From positions 100,852-164,851 of the forward strand of contig NW_026516766.1 in NCBI RefSeq assembly GCF_025766255.1: a DNA stretch of 64,000 bases, in the 5' to 3' direction. Every line of letters begins with the position of its first letter. The stretch's first letter is position 1. Made by a program: the position numbers and the translations under genes. This DNA is from Zychaea mexicana. Taxonomy: Eukaryota; Mucoromycota; Mucoromycetes; Mucorales; Lichtheimiaceae. The notes under the pieces were generated by a model, which was not told where the DNA came from, ran no database searches, and saw nothing but the letters and a program-made list of their open reading frames with translations. Below are positions 23,077 to 33,715 of this stretch, piece by piece.

Positions 23077-24834
23077 ATGTCGGATTCCATCAAGCCTACT
23101 GCAGCTGCACCTCCCGTCGACACTTCCAGGTGGCCTCTTCTTTTGAAGGTACTGCTACTTTTGTTAGTTGTCATGTTGGTAGTGTTGCAAGATCACCAAA
23201 AAATTAACTGATTCTCTTCTTATTATTGTTAGAACTACGATCAACTCAATGTTCGTACCGGTCACTATACACCTATTCCTAGCGGCTGCTCCCCTTTGAA
23301 GCGTCCTTTGAATGAGTATGTTCGTTATGGTGTTATCAACTTGGATAAGGTAAAAAAAAATTAGAGCGTACACCGTGCATATTTGTATGACTTGCACAAC
23401 TTTTTCTTTTACTAATGGTTAAAAAAATTATTCTTCCAATAGCCTGCCAACCCTTCTTCTCACGAAGTTGTCGCTTGGGTTCGACGAATTCTACGCGTCG
23501 AGAAGACTGGTCACAGTGGTACTTTGGATCCCAAGGTCACCGGTTGTTTGATCGTTTGCATTGATCGTGCTACTCGTTTGGTCAAGTCGCAACAAGGTGC
23601 TGGTAAGGAGTACGTCTGTCTTTTGCGTTTGCACGATGCCATTGGCGGTGAAAAGAAGTTGCTCCAGGTAAAAAGAAAAGAAAAGCAAATCAATTGGGGA
23701 CGGAGTGGTATTGGTGACAAAGCAAATATTAAAAAGATTCTTCTTTGTTGTTCTTTTAGGCTATCGAGACCTTGACTGGTGCTGTCTTCCAACGTCCTCC
23801 TCTTATCTCTGCTGTCAAGCGTCAGCTCCGTGTCCGTACGATCCACGAATCTAAATTGCTTGAATTTGACAACGACCGTCACTTGGGTGCTTTCTGGGTC
23901 AGCTGTGAAGCTGGTACCTACATGCGTACTCTCTGTGTCCATTTGGGTCTTTTGCTTGGTGTTGGTGGCCACATGCAGGAACTGCGTCGTGTCCGATCTG
24001 GTGCCATGTCCGAAAATGTGAGCAATAGCAACAGGCTCCCTCGATATGTCTTTTTGGCAGACAAAGAAAAATAAGACTCACATGGTGGTATGATTTGTAT
24101 AGGATGATATTGTGACAATGCACGATGTCATGGATGCTCAATGGATGTACGACAACAACCGCGACGAAACCTACTTACGACGTGTTATCCGTCCTTTGGA
24201 AACCTTGTTGGTTGGCTACAAGCGTGTTGTTGTCAAGGACAGTGCAGTCAATGCTGTCTGCTATGGTGCCAAGTTGATGATTCCTGGTTTGCTTCGTTAC
24301 GAGAGCGGCATCGAGTTGAACGACGAGATTGTCTTGATGACCACTAAGGGTGAAGCCATTGCCCTCGCTTATGCACAAATGACCACTGCTGTCATGGCAA
24401 CCTGCGATCACGGTGTCGTTGCCAAGGTGAAGCGTGTTATTATGGAGCGCGACACCTATCCTCGCCGATGGGGTTTGGGTCCTGTCGCCTTGGCCAAGAA
24501 GAAGCTCGTCACTGAAGGCAAGCTCGACAAGTATGGCCGTGCTACCGAGGAAACCCCTCAAGTCTGGAAGTCTGCCTATGTCGATTACAACAACAACCCT
24601 GAAAACAAACCCTTGGAGCCTGCATTCAACAAGCCCGCACAAGCCGCTGTGGCTGCTGCTGGTTTAGGTGCCAAGATCTCTCCTGCGGCCGTCGCAGCTG
24701 TCGATGCCGCTGCTTCGGCTCCCGCAAGCAACAAGCGTCCAGCAGAAGAAAGTGTTGCAGGTGAGACTGAAGTCAAGAAGGTCAAGAAGGAGAAGAAGGA
24801 AAAGAAGGAAAAGAAGAAGAAGAGCAAGGATTAG
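23077..24834 (+). CDS. CBF5: H/ACA snoRNP pseudouridine synthase (dyskerin)
   Basis: Catalytic subunit of the nucleolar H/ACA snoRNP, which converts uridine to pseudouridine in rRNA and snRNA and supports pre-rRNA processing. Exons 23077-23148, 23233-23349, 23443-23667, 23760-24017 and 24103-24834 encode 467 aa. Motifs in order: an N-terminal dyskerin-like segment with NVRTGHYTP; the TruB motif [14 protein letters not shown] with catalytic Asp at about residue 92; [43 protein letters not shown]; a PUA domain (about 255-340) with [12 protein letters not shown]; and the C-terminal signature YPRRWGLGP. It ends in a long A-rich linker and a KKE/KKD lysine-rich tail typical of the fungal protein. 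All introns are GT-AG and 84-93 bp; none shows a convincing snoRNA. Convergent with the zinc transporter. Confidence 0.97.
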
Positions 24835-25332
24835 TTTAAAGAAGCGGTATCATAACTACCACTACCACTACAACAAGGATAGCAGCAAACATGTTTATTT
24901 TACACGGAAACCCGCGCAAAAAAGCACACATACAATCTGTGAATAACCCTTTCTCTTTCTTTTTATCTATTTTGTCTATTTTCTCCTTCTATCTTTATAT
25001 CGCATCATGTTTTTTTTCCACACACACAATCTCACTCATTTTGTAATTTTTCATTTCTCGGTCTATATTGTTTTTTTTTTCATCTTTATTATAAAAAGAA
25101 AAAGTTTCTAAGCAGGAACATTCTATTGCAACGAGCCTCTTTCTTTTCTCAGTCGCATGTGCATATATTTATTAACTACTGGTATTATTCGGATGATGAT
25201 GATGATTTGGAATCCGACTTTTGTAACGGACAACAGGCATTTTCTACACAAGCATTATCTGTACAGCGTAATAAACAAGCGTATTCATACAAGGTATCCC
25301 ACTATTGAACATGTTGTCAAACAGAAGAAACA
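24835..25332. other. Convergent intergenic region
   Basis: 3' flanks of CBF5 and the zinc transporter. AT-rich with poly(T) runs and a GAT repeat at about 25193-25208. No gene is seen. Confidence 0.5.
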
Positions 25333-27130
25333 TCAGTATCTTTTCCTTTCTTGTGCTTGGCAGCAGCTCCAACTTCGTTTTACCTCAATGTTATTTATAT
25401 CCTTGGCTTTTTCAATCATTGTGCCGCTCTCTAAGGCAATAGCAGCCGAATCTGCTCCTCCTCCTCTTATTTCTGCTCCTGCAAGGCTTGTGAATTCAGG
25501 CTGTACTGTTACAGAGTGGACGTCATACGTGTGCATTAGTTTTCTTATACGTGTAGCCACCTTCATATAAGTTGACTGATCTTTTAGTAGCACGTGAACA
25601 GATGCAATGTGCTTGGTATCCGAGAGTTGCCAGATGTGAAGCTCGTGAACAGCTAATATGCCTTCAAGCTACATAAACAAGTTGATGAGTTCGGTTTAAT
25701 CTTTTACATAAGGAGGCCATGTAATGCTAAAGGATATGTCACCTCTAGCATATCTTTTTTCACTTTATCGATGGCTATATTTGTCGGAGCTGCTTGTAAA
25801 AGAATCGATGCCGTTGCTTTAACTGTATTAAAAAAAGCAAGCAAATTGCAGGATACGTGAGAATCCCAGGTGTTATAATGAACTTTATGAGTCATTTTTT
25901 ACCAAGAGGGATCGCAGATGCAAAGATGATGGCTGATATCACCAGACTATTATAATTGACGTTATGCATATTGCTGTTAGCTATCTATTTTTGTCCCTGT
26001 TTGTAGAACCTTGTTTTTTTTGTACAGATCAAGAAACGGGATAGCACTTTAATACCTGACGATCGGATCAAAGTAGAATCGCCAGGACAAGTCAGTTAGC
26101 CAGATAATGAGTGCTGTTGCGATAACACCAATATTGCCTAATGCATCGCCTAGGACATGGAGGAAGATCTATACGCATAAGTCGTTTTTAGCATTCACGT
26201 ATAGAAAAGAACAAAGAAAAACATCGATGGTCTATATGTTGTTTGTCGTTTACTCTACCCCTTTCATGTTCAAATGACCGCCATGCTCATGATGAGCAGG
26301 TTGTTGCTTTTCTTCGTCACCTCCCTCCGCATGTTTATGATGATGTTGCGGATTACCCCCGTGTCCATGCCCGTGTCCGTGTCCGTGTCCGTGTTCTAAA
26401 TTGAGATTATTGTGAGCATGGCGAACCTTAAAGGTTTTAAAAAGGGACGGCCGTAGGGGCAGAGCATACACACACATATATATATGGGTGTACGTTAGAA
26501 GACATATACATATTTTTCTCCGTGCAGCTTACCATGGAATAAAAACAACCCCACAAGATTACCGGCCAAACCGCAGCATCCCGTAATTAGGACAAGGAAA
26601 GGGTCTGTGACCGGATCGGGCTCAACAAACCGTTGTATAGATTCAATAACAATCATGACGCAGAGTGCGAGCAGAAACACTGCATTGACTAGCGCGCCGA
26701 GAATCTCGGCTCGCTGCCATCCGTACGAATATTTCGGATTGTCAGCACTGCTTCTTTTAGCTATCTGCAGATGATTTTTTGATTTTTTTGAAAAAAAATA
26801 TGCATTACTGTTAACTTCCTACATCAGATCACTGCTTTTATCGCTTTAGTATTATCATTGTTGAGAATCTTACCTTGACGGCCCATAAAGCCACAGCTAA
26901 ACTCATCATATCATTCAACATGTGAAAGGAATCAGCTACCTACGTTTAAAAAGACATTATTTTTTAGATCGAAGGGTGAACATATCAAACGATTGAGGTA
27001 AATTCGAACCGGTCTTGCACTTTACCAGCGCGAGTGAGCTGGCATAGTAGCCAATAATGATTTCAGCCAGGAAAAAGGCACCATTGATGCCTAACATGAT
27101 CCCAATCCGCACTTGTCGACTGAATATCAT
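25333..27130 (-). CDS. ZRC1: Cation diffusion facilitator, Zn2+ transporter (ZRC1/COT1 type)
   Basis: Membrane antiporter that moves zinc (perhaps cobalt) out of the cytosol into the vacuole or secretory pathway. Eight exons (27130-27026, 26939-26874, 26764-26533, 26395-26259, 26168-26056, 25946-25903, 25822-25743, 25668-25333) give 370 aa. The protein starts MIFSRQVRIGIMLG and has six predicted membrane helices. TM2 carries the metal-site motif H-x3-D in ADSFHMLND, and TM5 has HVLGDALGN. Between TM4 and TM5 is a His-rich cytosolic loop with six HG repeats followed by HHHKHAEGGDEE. The C-terminal domain shows VHELHIWQLSD and a terminal Cys-Cys pair. Exon 4 is joined at the AG that gives FHE|HGHG because the upstream candidate AG breaks the frame. 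Spliced length is somewhat short for the family. Subcellular site is inferred from the family. Confidence 0.93.
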
Positions 27131-30100
27131 TGTTCGTGTACGTTATGTTTCACACACTATGATCGAATGATATGGTGCTGCTGGCTATGTCAATGATATA
27201 TAATAATGGGTATGAGATAAAAGAAACGACAAAATAGAAAAAGAAAAGCACACAAAAGTTGTTGGTGTTAAGTATACAAGAAAGACAGAGAAAAAGGGCT
27301 TACAAGCAAAGAAAGAAAAGGCGAATGACGGATGAAAGTGAGTAAATATAAAGAGGGAAAGATAAGTTTATAGAAATTTTGGTAAAAAACGTAACCAAGG
27401 GTATTAAAATGATTCCAAAATTGACTGCAGCAGCAACAACAACAACGACGACGACAACATCAAGTAAAGGTGGAGGAGCAGGAAGAAGAAGAAGAAGATA
27501 ATGAGCAACTGAGAGAGAAACAGAACGAGCGACAGAGAAAAGGTTTGTATGCTGAGTTTTGCGAGAGCAAGTTTGGGAACGCCAAAAGAACAGTCTCGAG
27601 TTTGTATGGTTGCTATCACACATAATACTATAATACTATGTGCACTCAAAAAATTATAGAATTACGTGTGCACTAAAGAAAAAAGAAGAAGAAAGGGGTA
27701 CGAAAGGTGGGGGAGGACACACGATTAGTATGTTTTCCCTTTCCCACCTCAGGAGCGGCGCATGGAACGGAATCAGGGGAGAATACTTATCTAGAAAGGG
27801 GTTTGCTGTGGGTTTAATGCAATGAGTACGTGATCCGCTTGTTGGCGGGTTTTCTTTATCATGGGTCCCTCCATGCTGAGCTGGTGGTGGTGATGATGAT
27901 GATGACGTGGGTTCTCTTGAAATGATGAACTCAAGGTTCAATACTTCAAGCTGGTTCATATGCACACATCACCTTTAATATATATTTAATATCGCAGCTG
28001 ATCTTCTTAATACATTACATGCTGTTGATGTTTCGTCAGCTCATGCTATATGTACTGTACACTCCCGCAACGTGATCATCTATGCATGATATCATACAAA
28101 CAGAAGGTCCTGTGCATCAAAAACAGCAGTGCGTTTGCTTATCCTCCTGCTAATACTAATACTGCTGCTGGGATGTACGTCCACAGCACAATGACAACAG
28201 CCATTGCACCTTCAACCAATTTTAAATACATGTCGTCCACGACATGTAGTATTTTAACTTTTGTTTCAGATAATATGTAGAGGAGTATATAGCAAGTTTA
28301 AATATGTGGTTCTATCTTATAGTTTTCTTTAATGTGTGGAACCTTTTGAGAAACTTATACGTAGTATTCCCCAGTTCGTGTTTTTTTCTAGGAGTGTAAA
28401 GAGATGACTAGTATTACTGCTTGTTTGCAGCTGTATTAAGAATTCTTTTTCATATGTTTCCTTGAACAATGTATACGTATCAACACAAAATACTTTTCAT
28501 AATTTCCTTGCAATAAACAGCACAATATGATACACATATATCTACCAAGGCTTGACTATAGCAACTGTGAATCATATCTTTCTACTTGCTCTCTTTACCC
28601 ACCTTTTATTTGTCACATACACAATGCCTTCTCTTCTCTGATCACACTTTTTCTCTACTGGCGGCTTTCTCAGTGATGGCATCATATCCACCGTTTTATA
28701 CCCTTAATAATTGATACCGAAAGGAAGCGACCAGCATGCCTATGGCGCAGGCAACTAGTCTTTCGTATTAAGATTGAAGTATATTTTTTTTAAATATAGC
28801 AACGGTAACAAATAATATGCAGCGCACCCTGCGCGGCTATAATCACAAGATGAAGCTAGTATCATATTAGTAACAGCAAAGGTATTTAGTATGCAAACAA
28901 CGAACCCAATCACCATTCAGTTGATGAGCCCATTTGCTTCATACTAATATGGTTATTAGAGTTTATGGCAATATGTGAGCCATACTAGGCATACATATCC
29001 ACCGAGTAGTGTCTATTCAACTTGAAGCACTGATTACAATAATATGACACTAACTCGACACATTTCATGCGCTACTTGAGTACTATTAACTGTTAAAGAT
29101 ATCAAATGATAGGCAACTTACAGCAGCTGCTATATGGTGCCGTGTGCTACAGTAGCTAGATCTGTTCATCAAAGAGAATGTGCTTTTCACATAAAAGAAA
29201 ACCTTTTCTTTCTTTGAGCGTCATATGTATCTAGTGCCAAAGGTACACTATATAACAGCTCTCAATGTACCATGGAATTGGTAAAACAAATTTTTAGAAC
29301 GTCCACGACATTTAAGCATATCTGATACAAGAAAGAAACAAACTAGTTGAACAAAGCTTATATTAGTAGTTTGGTAGTTCCTTAAAAATGACGAGTTCAT
29401 GGCCAGGACCTTGGTAATAGGCAAATAGCAGCATACATACACTGTGCTATGAAAAACGAGCTTCAACATCTGTTTGACAAGCACCTTTTTTCTCTGGGCT
29501 GATTCGCGATTCTCTTCCATGCGGTTTTATAGTACCAGTACTTAGAGAATGGTGTTATCAGCGCTGTGCGGTGCTTCAACGGACTCAGAACGTTGGAAAT
29601 ATATTAGTGTATCGACGTGCCTGATAAAGCTTTGGCAACTGTTATATCGGATCTCAAGTCGTTAAAAGAAGAAGTCAGGTTTCACCGGATGGCCGCAGTA
29701 AGCGATCGAGTGTCTCTATCCTTGGACTCTGTCAACATGGTGCGACTGCTGTCTTTGAGTATCGTTAACGATGGCTCTCTCTGGAAGCTGATTGATAATT
29801 GGAGATTCTCACTGACTCTGTCACCACTAAGGCGACAACCAGTCGCTCAATCGTGTGACAAAAGTGTCCACGACACTCAAAAACTATAGACGCCACCGTC
29901 ATCACCATCACAACAACAGTAGTCATGAAAGCAGCCATGTCAACAACAACAACAACGGTAGCAGCAACGCTGGTGACCAAGAACATGTTCAAGAAGAGCG
30001 AGCAGCAGCAAGAGCAACAACAACACCCGCATATCACAGGGTAGTAGAGCTCACATAACATAGTCCCGCGCCTTTTGATGTGGGTGCCTGGATAACAGAC

Positions 30101-31870
30101 ATTTTTGGCGGTTCGTCATTTTTTAATTTTTGAATGGTGTCTAAAACAATAAACTGTCTTTTTCAATGGTCAAAGTAAGAGTACTGCGCTATTTGTTGTA
30201 ATGGAGAGATTATCAACAGAGTTGAGCAACCCCCACCCCCCAGCGGCACTGTATTCGGACACCAGCTGAACTACCATCCGAAGGCAATCGTAGTTGTGTA
30301 CAGTGGGCACCTGTTAATTTCAAAGATAAGATCACCGATTTTGGTGCGAAATTGAAGAGGTGTGAAAATTAACGGATCATGCATACGTATTCCGTTAAGA
30401 CCTATTAACTACATACTAAATAAGCACTGGATATGGTGTGCATGCATCTCGGTAGAATATCATACCTTGGCTGCTGGTTTTCTATATTATAAAAGAGAAC
30501 ACAGAGCGCAAACACATATATAAATATACTGTGGTAAAAAACACATTTTTACACTGCCTGAAACATCATCAGCATAAGACTTTCGCCTATATATCAAACA
30601 AAAGCATACACAGCAATTACCACGGCAACCAGCTAAGCACTGTAGCATAGAGACAATTTAACCGAATTGTGTAAAGCACGTAAACATTATACTCGGATGA
30701 TCCAGCTTATGTAAGGCTATAACCCGATATGGACTGACGCGACATGATGTCATTTGTGATCTCTTAAATCTCTTGTGCAATAATTTACTTGAAATGTGGC
30801 GGCTAATGATGCACTCGGGATGGATGTTTTGTCACACAAGTTATATTGGCAAAGTCGAGTCCAAAAAAAAAAAACAAAAGTATCTGGAAAGGAGGGGATT
30901 GAATCATTAGGGTATAATAGCGGCTAGTGTTATGCAAGTTGTTTTATATCTTATCACCAGGATGACTGAGCGTGTATTGCATTGGGTTGGAGTAAATAAG
31001 TGCTGAACGCCGTAGCCAGCGTCTTCATGGGATCCAGTGAGACATTGTATCAACTGTGGTGGCGCTCTTTTATACAAGTATATATATATATATATATATA
31101 CCCACGGCATCCAGCGTTAGCCGATCTCCCCAAGCCCGCAATGATGGACGTGGGCAGCTTAAAATAAATTGTCAAGAGCAGATTATAGAGCAGCATGGCT
31201 GTTTTCAGCATAGTATGCCCGTCATCCTACAGCTACTATTATACATACAGGCTTCTTCAGGTTGATACTGTTGTTTGGTTTGCTCATTCTATTAACCACC
31301 TCCCTCAGCAGTAGCGATACAAAGTCAATCAGACGTGGTGTGACTTAATCGGCGTATGCCGTGGTTGATGTATGATATATGTGGGAGAAAACAAAATACA
31401 AAAAAAAAGCAGAATGGTCGGCTCGTGCGAGAGTCAAGCATGCATAATCTTAGCCTTGCTTCTGAGCACATGAGTTCGTCTTACGTGGAGTCGTTCTTTT
31501 CTCTCATGTTTCTATGTGGGTTTTTATTATTCAGTGAAAGTTGTGCCAACGATGTTTTCGGTTAATCAACGGGTTGAAAGGGGCGTGGCAAGCGAAACAT
31601 ACCATTAAACCGGTTCTCGCAACTTAGAATAGCTTGCCTTAAGCGCCGTTGTTGCTGGTGTGCATTCCCTCCCAACAAATTTTTTCCTTTCGATTATTTT
31701 CGCTAACTAAACTACGCGAACACAGAAGGTAAAAAAAAAGAAAAAAAGATGAAAAACGCGTACCAAAGTGTGATAAAGCGCGTTGTGATTGTGTTACTGT
31801 CGGCTACGATACGGAAGATCTGTCATTATTCCCCGCATTTTTAGCCTGGACCTGTGGAACGCTCTTTGGC
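27131..31870. other. Gene desert
   Basis: Upstream flank of the zinc transporter followed by about 4 kb with no supported gene. The left part (27300-27960) is microsatellite-rich (GAA, CAA/CGA, GAT). From 28000 on, the sequence is AT-rich and non-repetitive with only short open frames. Frames at 29248-29520 (-), 29617-29889 (+) and 29855-30058 (+) have no recognisable domain and the last is driven by CAA/CAC repeats. A (TA)n box is at 31079-31100. Confidence 0.5.
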
Positions 31871-32240
31871 CAGAGATGGCAAAAGCTCTATGGGAGCGAT
31901 GCCAAACACTCTATGGGAGAGATGGTAAACGCTCTATGTCCAGAGATGGCAAACACTCTATGGGAGAGATGGCAAACACTCTATGGGAGCGATGGCAAAG
32001 ACTCTCTGGGAGAGATGGCGAACGCTCTATGCGAGCAATGGCAAACGCTCAATGGAGAGATGGCAAACGCTCTATGGAGAGATGGCAAAAGCTCTATGGC
32101 CAGAGATAGCAAACACTCTATGGGAGCGATGGCAAAGACTCTCTGGGAGAGATGGCAAAGACTCTCTGGGAGAGATGGCAAAGACTCTCTGGGAGAGATG
32201 GCAAACGCTCTATGGGAGAGATGGCGAACGCTCTATGGGA
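31871..32240. repeat. Minisatellite, 23-bp unit, about 16 copies
   Basis: Tandem array of a roughly 23-bp unit of the form GAGAGATGGCAAACRCTCTA followed by TGG. Individual units vary mainly at two or three positions (AAACAC / AAACGC / AAAGAC, TATGG / TCTGG, GAGCGATGG / GAGAGATGG) and a few are 22 or 24 bp. Identical variant units occur next to each other near 32146-32200, showing local duplication. Because 23 is not a multiple of three, the array opens long frames in several phases on both strands; these are artefacts of the repeat rather than evidence of a protein. Confidence 0.95.
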
Positions 32241-32553
32241 GGCAGCCAGCACTCACCCAGGTTTATTTGTTAAAGGCTGTTAGCAAAGAGAAGGGCTTCA
32301 AAGACACTCGACGTCATCCTCATTCTACCGTTACCGAGCTTCACCACTTGTCCTTGGTATACACTTTGCTTTGGAGCACGTGTACTGCACGGTCGTCAAC
32401 TTCTGCGCCATTATTTCTTTGTGTATATGGCTTCTATTTATGTGAGCTTCTTGTTACAATATCAGTAATTTTTATTTTTTCTACAATGTCAACCATTCCC
32501 GGCACCTGCCATGTACTTTTTCTCTGGGATCTTGTTGCTGAAACACTGTAAAC

Positions 32554-32715
32554 CGTGTCTGTGCGCCTTGTGGCCCGACGGGTGCACGTATCTTCCTATT
32601 CAAAAACAGGCGGCGACACCGTCGGGGCACGCCCTGCATGATACCGGTGAAACATATTTCGTAGGACTATCAAAACACGCAGACCACATACGCCTTCTTC
32701 TTGACCGCTTGACCG
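32554..32715 (+). repeat. Diverged dispersed repeat, copy 1
   Basis: Resembles 63019-63155 in the same orientation. The best core is 32604-32627 versus 63067-63090 with 19 of 24 bases equal, mostly transitions apart. Flanking anchors keep nearly equal spacing: CGTGTCT 50 and 48 bp before the core, GGTGCACG/CGTGCACGG between them, GCATG 32 and 35 bp after the core start and AACACGC/AGCACGC about 67 and 64 bp after it. Origin (transposon relic or old gene relic) is unknown. Confidence 0.5.
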
Positions 32716-32781
32716 TGTCTCTTCAACACTTCTACTTCACATGGTATCTTCCCTGCCATTTTACTTTCCCACCTGCTGATT

Positions 32782-32849
32782 GAATGACGAATTACAAGTC
32801 ACGTGACGTGTTTTTGAATGACGAATCACAAGTCACGTGACGTGTTTTT
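32782..32849 (+). promoter_or_regulatory. Tandem 34-bp repeat with CACGTG palindromes
   Basis: Two back-to-back 34-bp copies (32782-32815 and 32816-32849) differ at one base. Each carries the 10-bp palindrome GTCACGTGAC followed by GTG, so that a CACGTG bHLH-type site overlaps a TGACGTG bZIP-type half site. A TATA-like ATAAATA follows near 32879. This looks like a duplicated regulatory site, perhaps for the frame starting at 32961. No factor can be named from the sequence; CBF1/PHO4/USF-type bHLH proteins bind such cores in other fungi. Confidence 0.5.
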
Positions 32850-32960
32850 TCTAAGCGGCGGGGTCAATCCAAAAAGCATAAATACGCCCACATTTTTCAG
32901 GCCATTTCGTTTTTTCTCTTCACTCTTTCTTTCCTTCATTTTTCTTTTTCCTTCACTCCC

Positions 32961-33257
32961 ATGGCTCCTCCTGGTCTTCTCTTGGCTCTTCCCTTGGCTC
33001 TGGTTCTTCCCTTGGTTCTGGTCTTCCCCTGGCTCTGGTTCTTCCCTTGGTTCTGGTCTTCCCCTGGCTCTGGCTCTTCCCTTGGTCCTGGTCTTGCCTC
33101 TGTCGGTCCTGGTCTCAGCCTTTTTCCCGTGGACTCTGGCTGCCTACAACCGGTCCCTGCTTTGGGCTGTCCAGTCTGGCGTTCAACGGTGTTGGCCACA
33201 ACCGATCTTCAGGCGAGATCAGAGGACGGAGAAATCCTTTTCGGTTTCTCACCATAG
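32961..33257 (+). CDS. Hypothetical open frame in repeat block
   Basis: Unrecognised 98-codon frame beginning at an ATG in a good context (CTCCCATGGCT) after a pyrimidine-rich leader and the twin CACGTG sites. Its first half is encoded by the 17-18-bp tandem repeat and reads as an L/P/W/S/G-rich hydrophobic stretch; the second half has no known domain. Other frames are also open through the repeat, so coding is doubtful. Reported only because the promoter-like setting is suggestive. Confidence 0.18.
   Translation: MAPPGLLLALPLALVLPLVLVFPWLWFFPWFWSSPGSGSSLGPGLASVGPGLSLFPVDSGCLQPVPALGCPVWRSTVLATTDLQARSEDGEILFGFSP
32970..33113. repeat. Tandem repeat, 17-18-bp units in a 35-bp period
   Basis: Alternating units of the type CTTCCCTTGGTTCTGGTC and TTCCCCTGGCTCTGGTT make a higher-order 35-bp period repeated at least twice without change (about 33005-33075) with more diverged units on both sides. 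Strongly pyrimidine-skewed on the plus strand. Confidence 0.85.
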
Positions 33258-33360
33258 AAATATGGTAGTGTCCTTTCGGTTGGATGCCTTGTCTGCTGGT
33301 CTGGTCTGGTCTGCCATGGTGGGGCTCGCATGAGGAGCCAGGTGCCACCGTAAATCGCGT

Positions 33361-33459
33361 TCGACTCTCGGCATTCGACTCTCGGCATTCGACTCTCGGC
33401 ATTCGACTCTCTGGCATTCGACTCTCGGCATTCGACTCTCGGCAATCGACACTCGGCAA
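33361..33459. repeat. Minisatellite, 14-bp unit, seven copies
   Basis: Seven tandem copies of TCGACTCTCGGCAT. Copies 1-3 and 5 are identical, copy 4 has a one-base insertion (15 bp), and copies 6-7 end in CAA with one further substitution in copy 7. Decayed copies may continue to about 33500. Confidence 0.95.
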
Positions 33460-33625
33460 TCAGCTCCCAGCTTCAGTGTTCGGCTCCCAGCATCCGAGTA
33501 TCCAGTAAGCAGCTCCTCCAGCATTCGACAACAGCAGCAATTTTTTTTCTTTTTCTTTTTTGGGTGTTTCGAGAGTCAATTCTTTCCCCTACCCCCACCC
33601 CTTCCCTTTCCTCTTCCCTTTCCTC

Positions 33626-33715
33626 TTCCCTTCCGTCTACCCTTCCATCTTCCTTCCGTCCTTCCCTCCCTTCCTTCCCTTCCGTCTACCCTTCCATCTT
33701 CCTTCCGTCCTTCCC
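33626..33715. repeat. 41-bp direct repeat in a polypyrimidine tract
   Basis: Two exact 41-bp copies (33626-33666 and 33675-33715), both starting TTCCCTTCCGTCTACCC, separated by 8 bp, inside a 130-bp region (about 33590-33728) that is almost pure C and T on the plus strand. Such a tract could form triplex or unusual structures; no function is evident. Confidence 0.9.

Noticed and set aside
23668..24102. Possible snoRNA in CBF5 introns 3 or 4
   Set aside because: The introns are only 85-92 bp and show neither paired C/D boxes nor an H/ACA hairpin-hinge-hairpin-tail layout.
29617..30058. Two overlapping plus-strand frames that together look gene-like
   Set aside because: The second is driven by CAC/CAA repeats, they are in different phases, and no splice pair or domain supports a join.
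31789..32551. Long frames of up to 212 codons over the 23-bp array
   Set aside because: Several phases on both strands are open because the repeat lacks stops; no domain outside the array.
33115..33524. Minus-strand frames repeating ESRMPRVECRESNA
   Set aside because: Direct translation of the 14-bp minisatellite; open in three phases.
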